A stretch of DNA of 64,000 nt, taken from the NCBI GenBank assembly GCA_016716365.1, contig JADJWM010000007.1, positions 310,001 through 374,000 of the forward strand, in the 5' to 3' direction. The notes beneath the pieces are model-generated. The model was not told the origin of the DNA. It was given only the letters and a program-made list of their open reading frames with translations, and did no database searches. The DNA comes from Chloracidobacterium sp. (GTDB taxonomy: Bacteria; Acidobacteriota; Blastocatellia; Pyrinomonadales; Pyrinomonadaceae). The position numbers and the translations under genes are program-made. Positions 44,298 to 53,209 of the stretch are shown piece by piece (the stretch's first letter is position 1; every line of letters starts with the position of its first letter).

Positions 44298-45530
44298 ATG
44301 TCCGAATTTATTTGCCGATTGGGAACGCCTTCGGGCGATATCGTCACGCGTATCGTTGAGGCCACGGCTGCCGATGATGCGCGCGTCCAGCTGGAAAAGG
44401 ACGGGTTCAGGGTCTTCCAGATCACAGATGCATCCGGAGGTCTCTCGTCTGTGCTCCCGTTCGGCGGCTCAAAGAAAGGCCGGATCAAACAGGCCGACTT
44501 TCTTCTTTTCAACCAGCAGCTATCGGCCCTTCTCCGAGCCGGCATCCCCGTCCTTCAGTCGATCAGCCTTCTAAAGTCGCGCTCTGGCTCGGCCAACCTT
44601 CGGGCCGTACTGGCCGATGTCGAGGAAAAGATCAAGAGCGGCGTGCCGCTTTCTGACGCTTTTGAAGCTCAGGGTGTTTTCCCCAAGATCTACACGGCCT
44701 CCATCTTATCGGGCGAAAAGAGCGGAGCACTTGATGACGTGCTGCTGCGGTTCGTCGATTACCTTCGCCGGAGCGTCGGCGTTTCGCGAAAACTCCGCGG
44801 TGCGCTTGCCTATCCGGCGTTCCTTCTTGTCGCCTCGGGCCTGATGGTTGCTTTCCTGACGCTTTACATCGTGCCGCGAATGTCAGAGCTGTTCAACAGC
44901 CTGAGTGCACAGCGGGGACTGCCGACCGTGACGGTCCTTGTCCTGGCCATTTCGAACGGGGTTGCTGCGAACGTTTGGTGGATCGCTCCGCTTATTCTGG
45001 TCTCGGCCGGGGCCCTTTTTGTTTGGCTTCGTACCGAAAGAGGCCGGCTTATGCTGCATCGCCTACTCTTGAAGATACCCGTCGGCGGCGTCCTGATCAG
45101 GAACATGGCGACCTCACAGCTTTCGCGGTCTCTTTCAACGCTTCTTTCGGGCGGCATTACGGTGCCCGATTCTTGGGAGATCGCCGCTCAGGCGCTGAAC
45201 AACCTTGAACTCCGGCAGCGAAGCCAGGCAGTTTCGCACCTGATCCGCGAAGGGCACGGATTCACGCAGGCCTTGGAACAGACCGGCTGGCTGCCCGAAT
45301 TGGCTCTGGATATGATCGGGATCGGCGAGAAATCCGGCAGCCTTCGAGAGATGCTCGATGAGGTTGCCAGCTTCTACGATGCCGAGGCAGAGGTCAGGCT
45401 CGAACAGCTCACCACACTTCTCGAACCGCTGATCCTGGTCTTCATGGCCGGCGTGGTCGTCGTGATCCTGCTGGCGATCTACCTGCCGATCATCCAAACG
45501 ATCTCGGCAGGACCGATGAGCGGGCGTTAG
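44298..45530 (+). CDS. gspF: Type II secretion / type IV pilus inner membrane protein GspF/PilC
   Basis: 410 residues, family length. An N-terminal segment (MSEFICRLGTPSGDIVTRIV, EATAADDARVQLEKDGFRVF) is followed by two T2SSF domains with the four-helix bundles and three membrane helices (LVASGLMVAFLTLYIVPRMS; WWIAPLILVSAGALFVWL; PLILVFMAGVVVVILLAIYL). Typical LLRAGIPVLQSISLLKS and LLSGGITVPDSWEIAAQ occur. It forms the membrane platform for the assembly ATPase encoded next. Twenty-nine bases lie to gspE. No pilin, secretin or GspG gene is nearby, so the rest of the machine must lie elsewhere. Confidence 0.93.
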   Translation: MSEFICRLGTPSGDIVTRIVEATAADDARVQLEKDGFRVFQITDASGGLSSVLPFGGSKKGRIKQADFLLFNQQLSALLRAGIPVLQSISLLKSRSGSANLRAVLADVEEKIKSGVPLSDAFEAQGVFPKIYTASILSGEKSGALDDVLLRFVDYLRRSVGVSRKLRGALAYPAFLLVASGLMVAFLTLYIVPRMSELFNSLSAQRGLPTVTVLVLAISNGVAANVWWIAPLILVSAGALFVWLRTERGRLMLHRLLLKIPVGGVLIRNMATSQLSRSLSTLLSGGITVPDSWEIAAQALNNLELRQRSQAVSHLIREGHGFTQALEQTGWLPELALDMIGIGEKSGSLREMLDEVASFYDAEAEVRLEQLTTLLEPLILVFMAGVVVVILLAIYLPIIQTISAGPMSGR

Positions 45531-45559
45531 AATTTTTACACCCGATCGGCAGAAAAAAG

Positions 45560-47230
45560 ATGAATACGGTCACAACAAACACATCGTCACCGAAGATCGA
45601 ACTCTCGGATTTCATTGACAATGAGCCGCCCGAGGTTGTCGAGGCCAAGCAATTGGCTCGACGCTATCGGCTCCCTTATATCGATCTGCTGCCGGCCGAC
45701 GAGCCCTCGCCGATCGATTATGAGGAATTGGCGAAGGTTCCCGTGGATCTGATGCTCCGGGCCCATTTCGTGCCGCTCAAACGCGAGGGTCGCGAACTTC
45801 ACGCGGCGATGGCCGACCCGACGAACCTCGAGCGGCTGGATGAGCTTGAAAACGTTCTGAACGTCCGGATCGTACCGTACATCGCAACGCAAGGAGCGAT
45901 CGACGTTGTGCTTAAAAAGGGCGACGCCACACAGCGCGTCCTGCAGGAGGCAGCCTCGACCTTTAAGATCTCGCTCGTAAAAGAGACCGAACAAGGTGAA
46001 GAGGTGCTCGATCTCGACCGGTTGGCGACCGACTCGGACATGTCGCCGATCATCAAGCTGGTCGATACCATCGTCTACAACGCGATGGAATCAAGGGCGT
46101 CCGACATCCACATTGAGGCGGGCGACCGCGACGTCCGCGTTAAGTTCCGCATCGACGGTGCGTTGTATTCGAAGGTCGATCCCATCGACATCGCTTACCA
46201 CCAGACACTTATTTCGCGTATCAAGGTCATGTCGGAACTGGATATCGCCGAGCGGCGGATCCCGCAGGACGGCCGGTTTCGCGTGCGATATAAGGGGCGT
46301 ACCGTAGATTTCCGCGTATCGATCCTGCCTTCGGCGTTCGGCGAAAATTGCGTGATCCGTATCCTGGACAAGGAACAGATCTCGGAAGAATTTAAGAATT
46401 TCAGCCTTGATGTGGTCGGTTTCGATGCCGACGACCTCAAAAGGTTCCGAATTTACATCAAGGAGCCGTACGGGATGGTGCTTGTGACGGGCCCGACCGG
46501 TTCCGGTAAGACGACCACTCTTTACGGCGCGCTCAACGAGATCCGGAACGATGAAGACAAGATCATCACGATCGAAGACCCCGTCGAATATGTGCTTCAG
46601 GGCATCATGCAGATCCCGGTCAACGAGAAAAAAGGGTTAACTTTTGCTCGCGGACTGCGTTCGATACTCCGTCACGACCCGGATAAGGTGATGGTCGGTG
46701 AGATCCGTGACGAAGAGACGGCCCAGATCGCCATCCAATCGGCGTTGACCGGCCACCTTGTATTCACGACCGTCCATGCAAACAACGTTATCGACGTTAT
46801 CGGCCGCTTTCTGAACATGGGTGTCGAGCCTTATAACTTCGTGTCTTCGTTGAACTGCGTGCTTGCCCAGAGGCTTGTGCGGCTCCTTTGCCCGGTCTGC
46901 AAACGTCAGTACCAACCCACCGACGAGGAATTATTCGAGTCCGGGCTTCGCCCATCGGAAATGGCCGACCGCATCTTTTTCCGTAATGTTGGCTGCGACG
47001 CCTGCAATCACACCGGCTATCGCGGTCGGACCGCGATACACGAACTTCTGGATATGTCCGACCAGATCCGCGAAATGATCATCGAACGACGCCCCGGGTC
47101 CGAGATCCGTCGGCAGGCGGAAAAGGAAGGGCTGTCGAGTTTGCGAGAATCGGCTGTCAAGAAGGTATTCAACGGCCAGACGACGCTCTACGAGATAAAC
47201 CGCGTAACGTTCGTGGAGGAGATCAGGTAG
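45560..47230 (+). CDS. gspE: Type II secretion / type IV pilus assembly ATPase GspE/PilB
   Basis: 556 residues. An MshEN-type N-terminal domain (LARRYRLPYIDLLPADEPSP; HFVPLKREGRELHAAMADPT), then the ATPase with Walker A GPTGSGKTTT (about residue 311-320), the Asp box ITIEDPVEYVL, Walker B RSILRHDPDKVMVGEIRDEE, and the His box TGHLVFTTVHANNVIDVIGR. The zinc motif CPVCKR with CDACNHTGYRGR follows, as in GspE. It powers pseudopilus or pilus assembly. It is followed by an AT-rich repeat and an unrelated secreted-protein gene, so the operon probably ends here. Confidence 0.95.
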   Translation: MNTVTTNTSSPKIELSDFIDNEPPEVVEAKQLARRYRLPYIDLLPADEPSPIDYEELAKVPVDLMLRAHFVPLKREGRELHAAMADPTNLERLDELENVLNVRIVPYIATQGAIDVVLKKGDATQRVLQEAASTFKISLVKETEQGEEVLDLDRLATDSDMSPIIKLVDTIVYNAMESRASDIHIEAGDRDVRVKFRIDGALYSKVDPIDIAYHQTLISRIKVMSELDIAERRIPQDGRFRVRYKGRTVDFRVSILPSAFGENCVIRILDKEQISEEFKNFSLDVVGFDADDLKRFRIYIKEPYGMVLVTGPTGSGKTTTLYGALNEIRNDEDKIITIEDPVEYVLQGIMQIPVNEKKGLTFARGLRSILRHDPDKVMVGEIRDEETAQIAIQSALTGHLVFTTVHANNVIDVIGRFLNMGVEPYNFVSSLNCVLAQRLVRLLCPVCKRQYQPTDEELFESGLRPSEMADRIFFRNVGCDACNHTGYRGRTAIHELLDMSDQIREMIIERRPGSEIRRQAEKEGLSSLRESAVKKVFNGQTTLYEINRVTFVEEIR

Positions 47231-47242
47231 GACTTTTCGGCC

Positions 47243-47274
47243 GATAATTATTAATTGATAATTACTAATTATTT
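47243..47274. repeat. AT-rich micro-repeat upstream of a secreted-protein gene
   Basis: The sequence taattattaattgataatt is followed by actaattattta just before ATG 47275. Its reverse complement shares AATTAGTAATTA with the AT-rich piece inside gnd at 51131-51165. It has internal dyad character and stands out from the GC-rich surroundings. Confidence 0.55.
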
Positions 47275-47964
47275 ATGAAGAGTTCTCTAATTCTCGTCCT
47301 GCTGCTATTAGCACATGCGATCGCTGTATCCGCGCAGATAGCCGGAAACCCCGAGAATTGGTGCCGCGAAGGGTTCTTTACACGCGATTCGACCGAATTC
47401 AAGATCGGGATCATTAAGAAGGCCGGGAATTCAAGGGCATATTTTCACAACGACGACGGTGAGGGCTGCCCGGGAGCTGCTTCCTGCAAATCCAAGGCGT
47501 ACATTATAAATAATGACAAGGTCGTCGTGAATCGCGAATACGGTCGATTTTCCTGCGTTTGGTTTAGCCCTGTTCGCGGCCGCCCAACGATAGGCTGGAT
47601 CGAGACCGCCGATCTTGTGTGGGTAAAAACTCCGCTGACCGCTGGCCTTTCGCCCTGGCTTGGTAAATGGGGCTATGCTGAGAATTCGATCTCGTTCACA
47701 AACAACAAGCTCCCCGGCTTCTTGAATGTAACGGGAAGCGCGTTCTGGAAGGGCGTCGGCGACAATATCCACGTGGGCGAACTCGACGGAAGGTTCGAGG
47801 CGAAGAACGGGCTGTTGAATTATTCCGACGGCGACAGCGAGTATGATTGTAAGGCCTCAATGCGGCTCATCGGTGATTTTCTAATCGTCACAGATAACTT
47901 GAATTGCGGCGGGGTCAACGTGAGCTTTTCAGGGGTGTATTTGAAGAAAAAGTCGTGGAAGTGA
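47275..47964 (+). CDS. Secreted protein of unknown function
   Basis: 229 residues. Signal peptide MKSSLILVLLLLAHAIAVSAQ; the mature protein is beta-rich and has six Cys in pairs (WCREGFF, GCPGAASCKS, FSCVWF, YDCKAS, LNCGGV). A pattern of alternating polar and hydrophobic residues in the second half (SISFTNNKLPGFLNVTGSAF; GVGDNIHVGELDGRFEAKNG) suggests a small beta-barrel or lectin-like fold. No known family was recognised. ATG 47275 lies directly after the AT-rich repeat and lacks a clear ribosome site. It converges with the PLP enzyme gene, 24 bases on. Confidence 0.7.
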   Translation: MKSSLILVLLLLAHAIAVSAQIAGNPENWCREGFFTRDSTEFKIGIIKKAGNSRAYFHNDDGEGCPGAASCKSKAYIINNDKVVVNREYGRFSCVWFSPVRGRPTIGWIETADLVWVKTPLTAGLSPWLGKWGYAENSISFTNNKLPGFLNVTGSAFWKGVGDNIHVGELDGRFEAKNGLLNYSDGDSEYDCKASMRLIGDFLIVTDNLNCGGVNVSFSGVYLKKKSWK

Positions 47965-47988
47965 CCGGCCGGGCGGCCGATCCTTCGG

Positions 47989-48930
47989 TCATATCATCCG
48001 CCGGTAAACATCCGCATCGACATTCCCGCCGCTCACGATCACACAAGCCTTTTTGTCCCTAAACCTTTCCGGATCCTCCAAAACAGCTCCCAGCGACAGA
48101 GCCCCCGTCGGCTCGGCTTTCAGGTTCACCAATCCGAAGTATAGTTTCACTGACTCGGCGATCTTTTCGTCCGACACCTCGATGAAATCCGCGGCACCTT
48201 CCTTGATTATCGGCCAGTTGAGCTTGCCGAGAGATACCGTCCGCGCGCCGTCGGCGATGGTCTTCGGTTCGGAGTCGTTCGCGATCAGCTCCCCGGCACG
48301 AAAGGATCTCGCTGCGTCGTTGCCAAGCAGCGGCTCGGCCCCGAACACATCGGTCTTCACGCCGTTACGGCAAAACGATCTGATAATTCCCGAGATCAAC
48401 CCACCGCCGCCAACCGGGACGATCGCCACGTCGAACTCCTCGTCCGCTATCTCGTCGCCCAGCGTCGAATTCCCGTCGATCACAAGCTCATCATCGTACG
48501 GCGAGGCGATATAGGCGTCCGGCATTTCGTCCGCGAGCTGAGCGACACGCTCAGAACGGCCGACCTTAGTGATATCGATCAGGTCAACCTCGGCCCCGAA
48601 ACCGCGAACCGCCTCGATCTTCACACGTGCCGACGTCTCCGGCATAACGACCGTACATTCCTTTCCCAGAAGCTTGCAGGCATAGGCAAGGGCTTGCCCA
48701 AAATTACCCGACGACGCTGTAAGTAGCTCGTCATTGGGCACGCTCGACGCAAGATTATAAGCCGCTCGAAACTTAAAGCTGCCGGTGTGCTGGAATGCCT
48801 CTGAAACAATGGTCAGGTCGAGGCCTAGATGATCGATCAGTTTTGTCGAACGAATGGACATTGTCGGCCGTATGGCCTCAAGCAGCGAAAGCATTTGATA
48901 AGTCTCAAATAAGAGGTCTAAACTCGTCAA
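47989..48930 (-). CDS. PLP-dependent threonine/serine dehydratase-like enzyme
   Basis: 313 residues from 48930; an inner ATG at 48894 (MLSLLEAIRPTMSIRSTKLI) is about equally likely, as family members usually start with such a sequence. Fold type II features: the Schiff-base Lys in HTGSFKFRAAYN, the substrate loop TASSGNFGQALAYACKLLG (usual S-x-G-N-H/F-G), and the glycine loop VPVGGGGLISGI that holds the PLP phosphate. The reaction should be deamination of Thr or Ser, or racemisation. There is no C-terminal ACT domain, so it would not be regulated like biosynthetic IlvA. RidA encoded at 22648-23025 would deal with its reactive product. Confidence 0.88.
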   Translation of the reverse strand: MTSLDLLFETYQMLSLLEAIRPTMSIRSTKLIDHLGLDLTIVSEAFQHTGSFKFRAAYNLASSVPNDELLTASSGNFGQALAYACKLLGKECTVVMPETSARVKIEAVRGFGAEVDLIDITKVGRSERVAQLADEMPDAYIASPYDDELVIDGNSTLGDEIADEEFDVAIVPVGGGGLISGIIRSFCRNGVKTDVFGAEPLLGNDAARSFRAGELIANDSEPKTIADGARTVSLGKLNWPIIKEGAADFIEVSDEKIAESVKLYFGLVNLKAEPTGALSLGAVLEDPERFRDKKACVIVSGGNVDADVYRRMI

Positions 48931-48935
48931 GTTCG

Positions 48936-49847
48936 ATGACCGATCTAAAGCCGTATCAGCCGCCGGCCGAGTTGGTGACGCACGTGACCGCGATTTGCGT
49001 TGATGCCGGTGCGGCGTGGCTCGCCGATCTGCCGCGGATCGTGTCCGAGCTCGAGGAAAAATGGTCCGTGAAGACCGAGGCCGCGTTCGAGAAGGGCGAG
49101 TTCAACTATGTCGCGCCGGCACGTTCGGCGACGGTCGATGCGGTCCTAAAGATCAGCCCACCGTACCGAACGATCGAGATCTTCGCCGAAGCCGAGTTTC
49201 TAAGGGCACGCGGCGGCAGCGGAGCGGCGAGGCTCCTGGACGTCGACCGCGAGCATCAAGCGATCCTCATTGAACGTGAGCGCCCGGGCGATTCAATGGA
49301 TGTGCACTTTGCCGACGATCCGTTTGCGTGCGTCGAACCGGCAATCGATGTATTAAAGGCGATAATCCTGCCACCGCCGTCTTCTGAGGTTGATGTCCAA
49401 TCGCTCGACATTTGGTTCGAAAGATTCTTGAGGTTTCGCGAGACCGCGTTCCCGCAGGACTACGGCGAACGGGCAGCAACGATCTATGAGAAACTTCGAA
49501 ACGATACCGGCGGGATATTCTATATTCACGGAGATCTTCACCCGGGTAACATCGTCAGTTCCGGTGACGGCTTTGTAGTGATCGATCCAAAAGGCTTGAT
49601 CGGGCACCTGGCTTATGACATTTCCGTATTTCTGAACAACCTGCATTGGTGGCAAAAAGGAAAGCCGGGAGTCAAAGAGAATTTATTCACCGCGGCCGAA
49701 AAATTCGCAAAGGCATTTGCGATCGACGGGCGGCTGATCCGCGAGGCCGCCTTCGCAGGCATGGTGATCGGGGCCTGGTGGACGTTCGATGAAATGCCGG
49801 AGCAATACAATAACGAAGTGGCTCTTGCCGATATTTGGGAAGTATAA
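48936..49847 (+). CDS. Aminoglycoside phosphotransferase-like kinase (StrB/APH(6) type)
   Basis: 303 residues from ATG 48936 (MTDLKPYQPPAELVTHVTAI). Kinase-like fold: the catalytic loop HGDLHPGNIV (H-G-D-x-H-x-x-N, residues about 198-207) and the metal-binding DPKG (VVIDPKGLIG, about 215-225). The N-lobe has the segment VDAVLKISPP and the E-rich AEAEFLRARGGSGAARLLDV found in the streptomycin/hydroxyurea kinase family. In chromosomes such proteins often act on sugars or unknown metabolites, so drug resistance should not be assumed. Divergent from the PLP enzyme gene with 5 bases between; the two may share a promoter region inside each other's ends. Confidence 0.82.
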   Translation: MTDLKPYQPPAELVTHVTAICVDAGAAWLADLPRIVSELEEKWSVKTEAAFEKGEFNYVAPARSATVDAVLKISPPYRTIEIFAEAEFLRARGGSGAARLLDVDREHQAILIERERPGDSMDVHFADDPFACVEPAIDVLKAIILPPPSSEVDVQSLDIWFERFLRFRETAFPQDYGERAATIYEKLRNDTGGIFYIHGDLHPGNIVSSGDGFVVIDPKGLIGHLAYDISVFLNNLHWWQKGKPGVKENLFTAAEKFAKAFAIDGRLIREAAFAGMVIGAWWTFDEMPEQYNNEVALADIWEV

Positions 49848-49869
49848 TCTCAGGGATCACGGACTAAAT

Positions 49870-50208
49870 ATGAAAAAACATCCGCTCTTCGAGGTCCTTG
49901 ACGCTATTTACAGTCAGGCGAAACTGCAGTACGGAAGCGCAATCAAAGGTCGATGGCTCCACGACGGCGACGGCTGCCCCGGTTGCGGCAAGGAGATCAC
50001 TGCGACCAAGTGGAAAAAGAAAAAGGCGATGTCGCTCAATGCGTTTATCTACCGCGAACACGGTGTTCTTATCGGCTACATGCTTTGCGGAAAGTGTGCC
50101 AACCACATTTTTGCGGAATCCGAGACGAATCCGCACGGCCACCTTCCTATTCACGATGAGATCGAGAAGAATCTGAAGGCCGCATTCGTGAAACACCTTG
50201 GCCACTGA
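49870..50208 (+). CDS. Small zinc-binding protein of unknown function
   Basis: 112 residues from ATG 49870. CPGCGKEIT (residues about 36-44) and CGKCANHIF (about 74-82) provide four Cys for zinc, separated by a Lys-rich basic patch (KWKKKKAMS). A His-rich end (HGHLPIHDE). The protein is probably cytosolic; the basic patch hints at nucleic-acid binding. It follows the kinase-like gene by 22 bases, and gnd starts 4 bases after its stop, so all three are likely one transcript. No family name can be given. Confidence 0.75.
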   Translation: MKKHPLFEVLDAIYSQAKLQYGSAIKGRWLHDGDGCPGCGKEITATKWKKKKAMSLNAFIYREHGVLIGYMLCGKCANHIFAESETNPHGHLPIHDEIEKNLKAAFVKHLGH

Positions 50209-50212
50209 AGAT

Positions 50213-51613
50213 ATGTCAAAAGCCGAATTCGGAATGGTCGGGCTTGGGACGATGGGCAGGAATTTTCTGCTCAACATTGCCGAGCGCGGATTTTCCGCGG
50301 CGGGCCACGATATCGACCCGGCAAAATGCCGGCTGCTAGAAAAGGCAGCGGCGGGTACGCGGCTGGCCGCGTTCGACAGCCTTGCAGGGTTCATGACCGC
50401 CCTTGAAGTGCCGCGAAAGATAATGCTTCTGGTTCCGGCGGGACGGGTGGTTGACTCCGTCATCGGCGACCTGCTTCCTCATCTGGCGGAGGGCGATCTT
50501 CTGGTCGATGGAGGAAATTCTCATTTCCTCGACACCGAACGCCGCTTGGCCGATCTCGGCGGGCGTGGGATCGGCTTCTTGGGTGTCGGCGTTTCCGGCG
50601 GTGAGGAGGGCGCCAGGCACGGGCCGAGCATCATGGCCGGAGGCGATCCGAGATTCTATGCAATGGTTCGAAGCATCTTCGAAGCCGCGTCGGCCAAAGT
50701 GAACGGCGAACCCTGTGCGGCTCTGGTCGGCCGCGGTTCGGCGGGGCATTTTGTGAAGATGACCCACAACGGTATTGAGTATGCAATGATGCAGTTGATA
50801 GCGGAGACCTACGATCTGCTAAAACGCGGCTGTGGGTTGGATTCGGACAAGATAGGCGATCTTTTCGCAAATTGGAACGAAGGCAAGCTGAATTCATTCC
50901 TTGTCGAGATCACATCATTCATTCTCAAGAAAAAAGATGCAGATACTGGCCGCCCGCTTGTAGATATGATCCTTGACACCGCCGGCCAAAAGGGCACTGG
51001 CAGATGGACTTCGCAGGCTGCAATGGATCTCGGCGTGCCGATACCATCGATCGATTCGGCGGTCACGATGCGGCAGATATCGGCGCGCAAACAACTAAGA
51101 GAATCTCTCGCAAGACAATTGGCTCCGTCGCAAATCAATAATTATGAATTAGTAATTAATAATTTGAAGGATGCATTATATGCGGGATTCCTTCTGGCTT
51201 ACGCTCAAGGATTGTCGCTATTGCACGCGGCCTCGACAGAGACGAAGTACGAACTTGATATTGCAGAGATAGCGAAGATCTGGCGGGGCGGCTGCATCAT
51301 TCGTGCAGCAATGCTGGACGACATCCGAGAGGCTTTTGAGGCCGAGCCGGAGCTTAGCAACTTGATCGGATCAAGTCGCTTTCAAGAAATACTAGATGCC
51401 GGATACGATGCATTGAGGACCGTAAATACAGTTACGCTCTCGGCCAGTATCCCGGCGATGGCTTTTGCCGCGACCTTAAATTATCTTACGTCGTTCAGAA
51501 CGGAGCGGCTGCCTGCCAACCTCATTCAGGCTCAGCGGGATCATTTCGGCGCTCACACTTACCAGAGGATCGACCGAGAGGGGACTTTCCACACCGATGA
51601 TTGGGAAATGTGA
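50213..51613 (+). CDS. gnd: 6-phosphogluconate dehydrogenase, decarboxylating
   Basis: 466 residues from ATG 50213. NADP-binding start (GMVGLGTMGRNFLLNIAERG), LVDGGNSHFLDTERRL, GVSGGEEGARHGPSIMAGG, and the catalytic HFVKMTHNGIEYAMMQLIAE with Lys and Asn in place. DTAGQKGTGRWTSQAAMDLG and GGCIIRAAML are also canonical. It oxidises 6-phosphogluconate to ribulose 5-phosphate, the substrate of KdsD (4216-5208). Bases about 51131-51165, an AT-rich stretch coding INNYELVINN, fall at a spot where other family members have a variable linker; they look like a short repeat domesticated into the frame. Confidence 0.95.
   Translation: MSKAEFGMVGLGTMGRNFLLNIAERGFSAAGHDIDPAKCRLLEKAAAGTRLAAFDSLAGFMTALEVPRKIMLLVPAGRVVDSVIGDLLPHLAEGDLLVDGGNSHFLDTERRLADLGGRGIGFLGVGVSGGEEGARHGPSIMAGGDPRFYAMVRSIFEAASAKVNGEPCAALVGRGSAGHFVKMTHNGIEYAMMQLIAETYDLLKRGCGLDSDKIGDLFANWNEGKLNSFLVEITSFILKKKDADTGRPLVDMILDTAGQKGTGRWTSQAAMDLGVPIPSIDSAVTMRQISARKQLRESLARQLAPSQINNYELVINNLKDALYAGFLLAYAQGLSLLHAASTETKYELDIAEIAKIWRGGCIIRAAMLDDIREAFEAEPELSNLIGSSRFQEILDAGYDALRTVNTVTLSASIPAMAFAATLNYLTSFRTERLPANLIQAQRDHFGAHTYQRIDREGTFHTDDWEM
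51131..51165. repeat. AT-rich micro-repeat inside gnd
   Basis: The stretch aatcaataattatgaatta is followed by gtaattaataattt. It lies in a variable loop of Gnd and keeps the frame. It shares AATTAGTAATTA with the reverse complement of the intergenic repeat at 47243-47274. The surrounding gene is GC-rich, so the piece stands out. Confidence 0.55.
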
Positions 51614-51716
51614 ATGATTGATGGCGAGACTCAAGCAATTCGAACTTTAGTTGGGGGCGTTATCTGGCCATTATCCTGATCGGGTAGGAAGAAACTGCCC
51701 CCACGAGAAGAACACG

Positions 51717-52202
51717 ATGATCGGGACCTTTGCATTGATCTTGGCTTGCATCAGCTTTGTTATCGTTATCGGCGGTGCGGTTTATGAGCATTTAGCGGTC
51801 GTACCGGTCTGGGCGTCGGCCGTTCCGGCGTCTCTCTCTATGTTTCAGCCCCCGTACGGCCTGGCCGCGGCGAATTTCTGGATCCCGATCCATCCGGTCA
51901 CGCTCCTCCTGATGGCGGCGAGCCTTTTGCTGAATTGGCGGAGCGAACGGCGTAACTTCATCGTAATTACTTTGGGTGGTTACGTATTGGTCCTGATCAC
52001 AACGTTCCTATTTTTTGTTCCGGAATTGATGGTTCTGACCCAGACTGCGTTCACCCAGACAGTGGATCCCGGCCTGACAGATCGGGCTCAAAGGTGGGAA
52101 ACACTGAGCCTCGTTAGATTGGGATTCTTGTTGTTCCTCGCCGTGGCCCTGCTTTGGGGGCTCAGCCGGCCCGGTCGAAGACCGGACATGGCAGCTACCT
52201 GA
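51717..52202 (+). CDS. Four-helix membrane protein, DUF1772-like
   Basis: 161 residues from ATG 51717. Four helices: about 5-28 (ALILACISFVIVIGGAVYEH), 55-75 (PVTLLLMAASLLLNW), 83-105 (FIVITLGGYVLVLITTFLFF) and 133-152 (LVRLGFLLFLAVALLWGL). The spacing and the WE/R-W motif before the last helix (DRAQRWETLSLVRLG) resemble the DUF1772/anthrone-oxygenase-like group, although this is only a resemblance. The last 8 bases overlap the lpxC stop on the opposite strand. Function unknown. Confidence 0.7.
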   Translation: MIGTFALILACISFVIVIGGAVYEHLAVVPVWASAVPASLSMFQPPYGLAAANFWIPIHPVTLLLMAASLLLNWRSERRNFIVITLGGYVLVLITTFLFFVPELMVLTQTAFTQTVDPGLTDRAQRWETLSLVRLGFLLFLAVALLWGLSRPGRRPDMAAT

Positions 52203-53037
52203 TCTCCCAGGCACCCTCGGTCTTCAAGAACTTGCTCATCAAAGCGGCATGCACTGCATGTCCGCTTTTCTCGGCGGTGATCTTGCCCTCGAGGGGCATG
52301 CCGAGAAGTGCCACATCTCCGATGATATCGAGGATCTTGTGCCGGACGAACTCGTCCTTGAAGCGGAGCGGTGTTTCGTTGAGCATCCCATCGTCGGTCA
52401 GGACGATCGCATTGTCGAGCGATCCGCCGCGGGCAAGATTTGCCTTTCTGAGCATCTCGATCTCTTTGGTGAACCCAAATGTCCGGGCAGAAGCGATCTC
52501 GCGGCCGAACGATCCGTTGTCCATCACGAAATGGAACGACTGACGCTCGATAAACCGGTGCGGAAAGTCGATAACGCATTCGATCTCGAACCGATCCGAC
52601 GGTTCAACCGACATCCGCCGCCCATCCTCGTCCAATTCGACCTTTTTTAGGACCTTTAGTACTCGTCTCTCGGCATCAAGTCTATTAAGACCGGCCTGAG
52701 CTATCAGTTCGACCCAATTCTCGCTCGAACCGTCAAGTATCGGGATCTCAAGGTTGTCGAGGTCGATGAAACAGTTGTCGATACCGCTTCCGCGAAGTGC
52801 CGAAAGAAGATGTTCGCAAGTCGAGAGGACGACACCGCCACGCATCAGCGTTGTCGCGTAACTACAGTGCGAAACAAACTCGAGCGATGCGGGTATCTCA
52901 AAATTATCGAGGTCCGTACGGACAAAAACAAAACCTGTGTCGGCCGGAGCCGGCCTGAGCGTAAGTTCGACCGCGGCCCCTGTGTGGAGCCCCACGCCGC
53001 GGGTATGAACGTGATGACTGATTGTGGTCTGCTTCAC
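52195..53037 (-). CDS. lpxC: UDP-3-O-acyl-N-acetylglucosamine deacetylase
   Basis: 280 residues. The LpxC fold is visible: HHVHTRGVGLHTGAAVELTL at the start, STCEHLLSALRGSGIDN with the first zinc His, NLEIPILDGSSENWVELI, ARTFGFTKEIEML and the end DEFVRHKILDIIGDVALLG with the second His and the zinc Asp, plus SGHAVHAALM with the catalytic His. LpxC makes the first irreversible step of lipid A biosynthesis, so the cell has an LPS-bearing outer membrane. The gene is alone on the minus strand; the other lpx genes are not in view. Confidence 0.96.
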   Translation of the reverse strand: MKQTTISHHVHTRGVGLHTGAAVELTLRPAPADTGFVFVRTDLDNFEIPASLEFVSHCSYATTLMRGGVVLSTCEHLLSALRGSGIDNCFIDLDNLEIPILDGSSENWVELIAQAGLNRLDAERRVLKVLKKVELDEDGRRMSVEPSDRFEIECVIDFPHRFIERQSFHFVMDNGSFGREIASARTFGFTKEIEMLRKANLARGGSLDNAIVLTDDGMLNETPLRFKDEFVRHKILDIIGDVALLGMPLEGKITAEKSGHAVHAALMSKFLKTEGAWEIR

Positions 53038-53209
53038 ACCATACGGTCATACAAAGTCCGTGCCGGAGGCGGATGGTGAAATTAGGCCGATGGAATCGGA
53101 GCGTCAGGGTCTGAAGTGTTGCTTTTCAGCCATTCTTCGTCGCACCAGCGCGACGGCCCGGCTTCACAATTTACTATTGCGGAGTTACGCTTTACAATTT
53201 ACCAGAAAT

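Noticed and set aside
48936..49847. True streptomycin or aminoglycoside resistance gene
   Set aside because: Only the kinase-type fold is visible; chromosomal context (gnd, zinc protein) shows no resistance island, so a metabolic substrate is just as likely.
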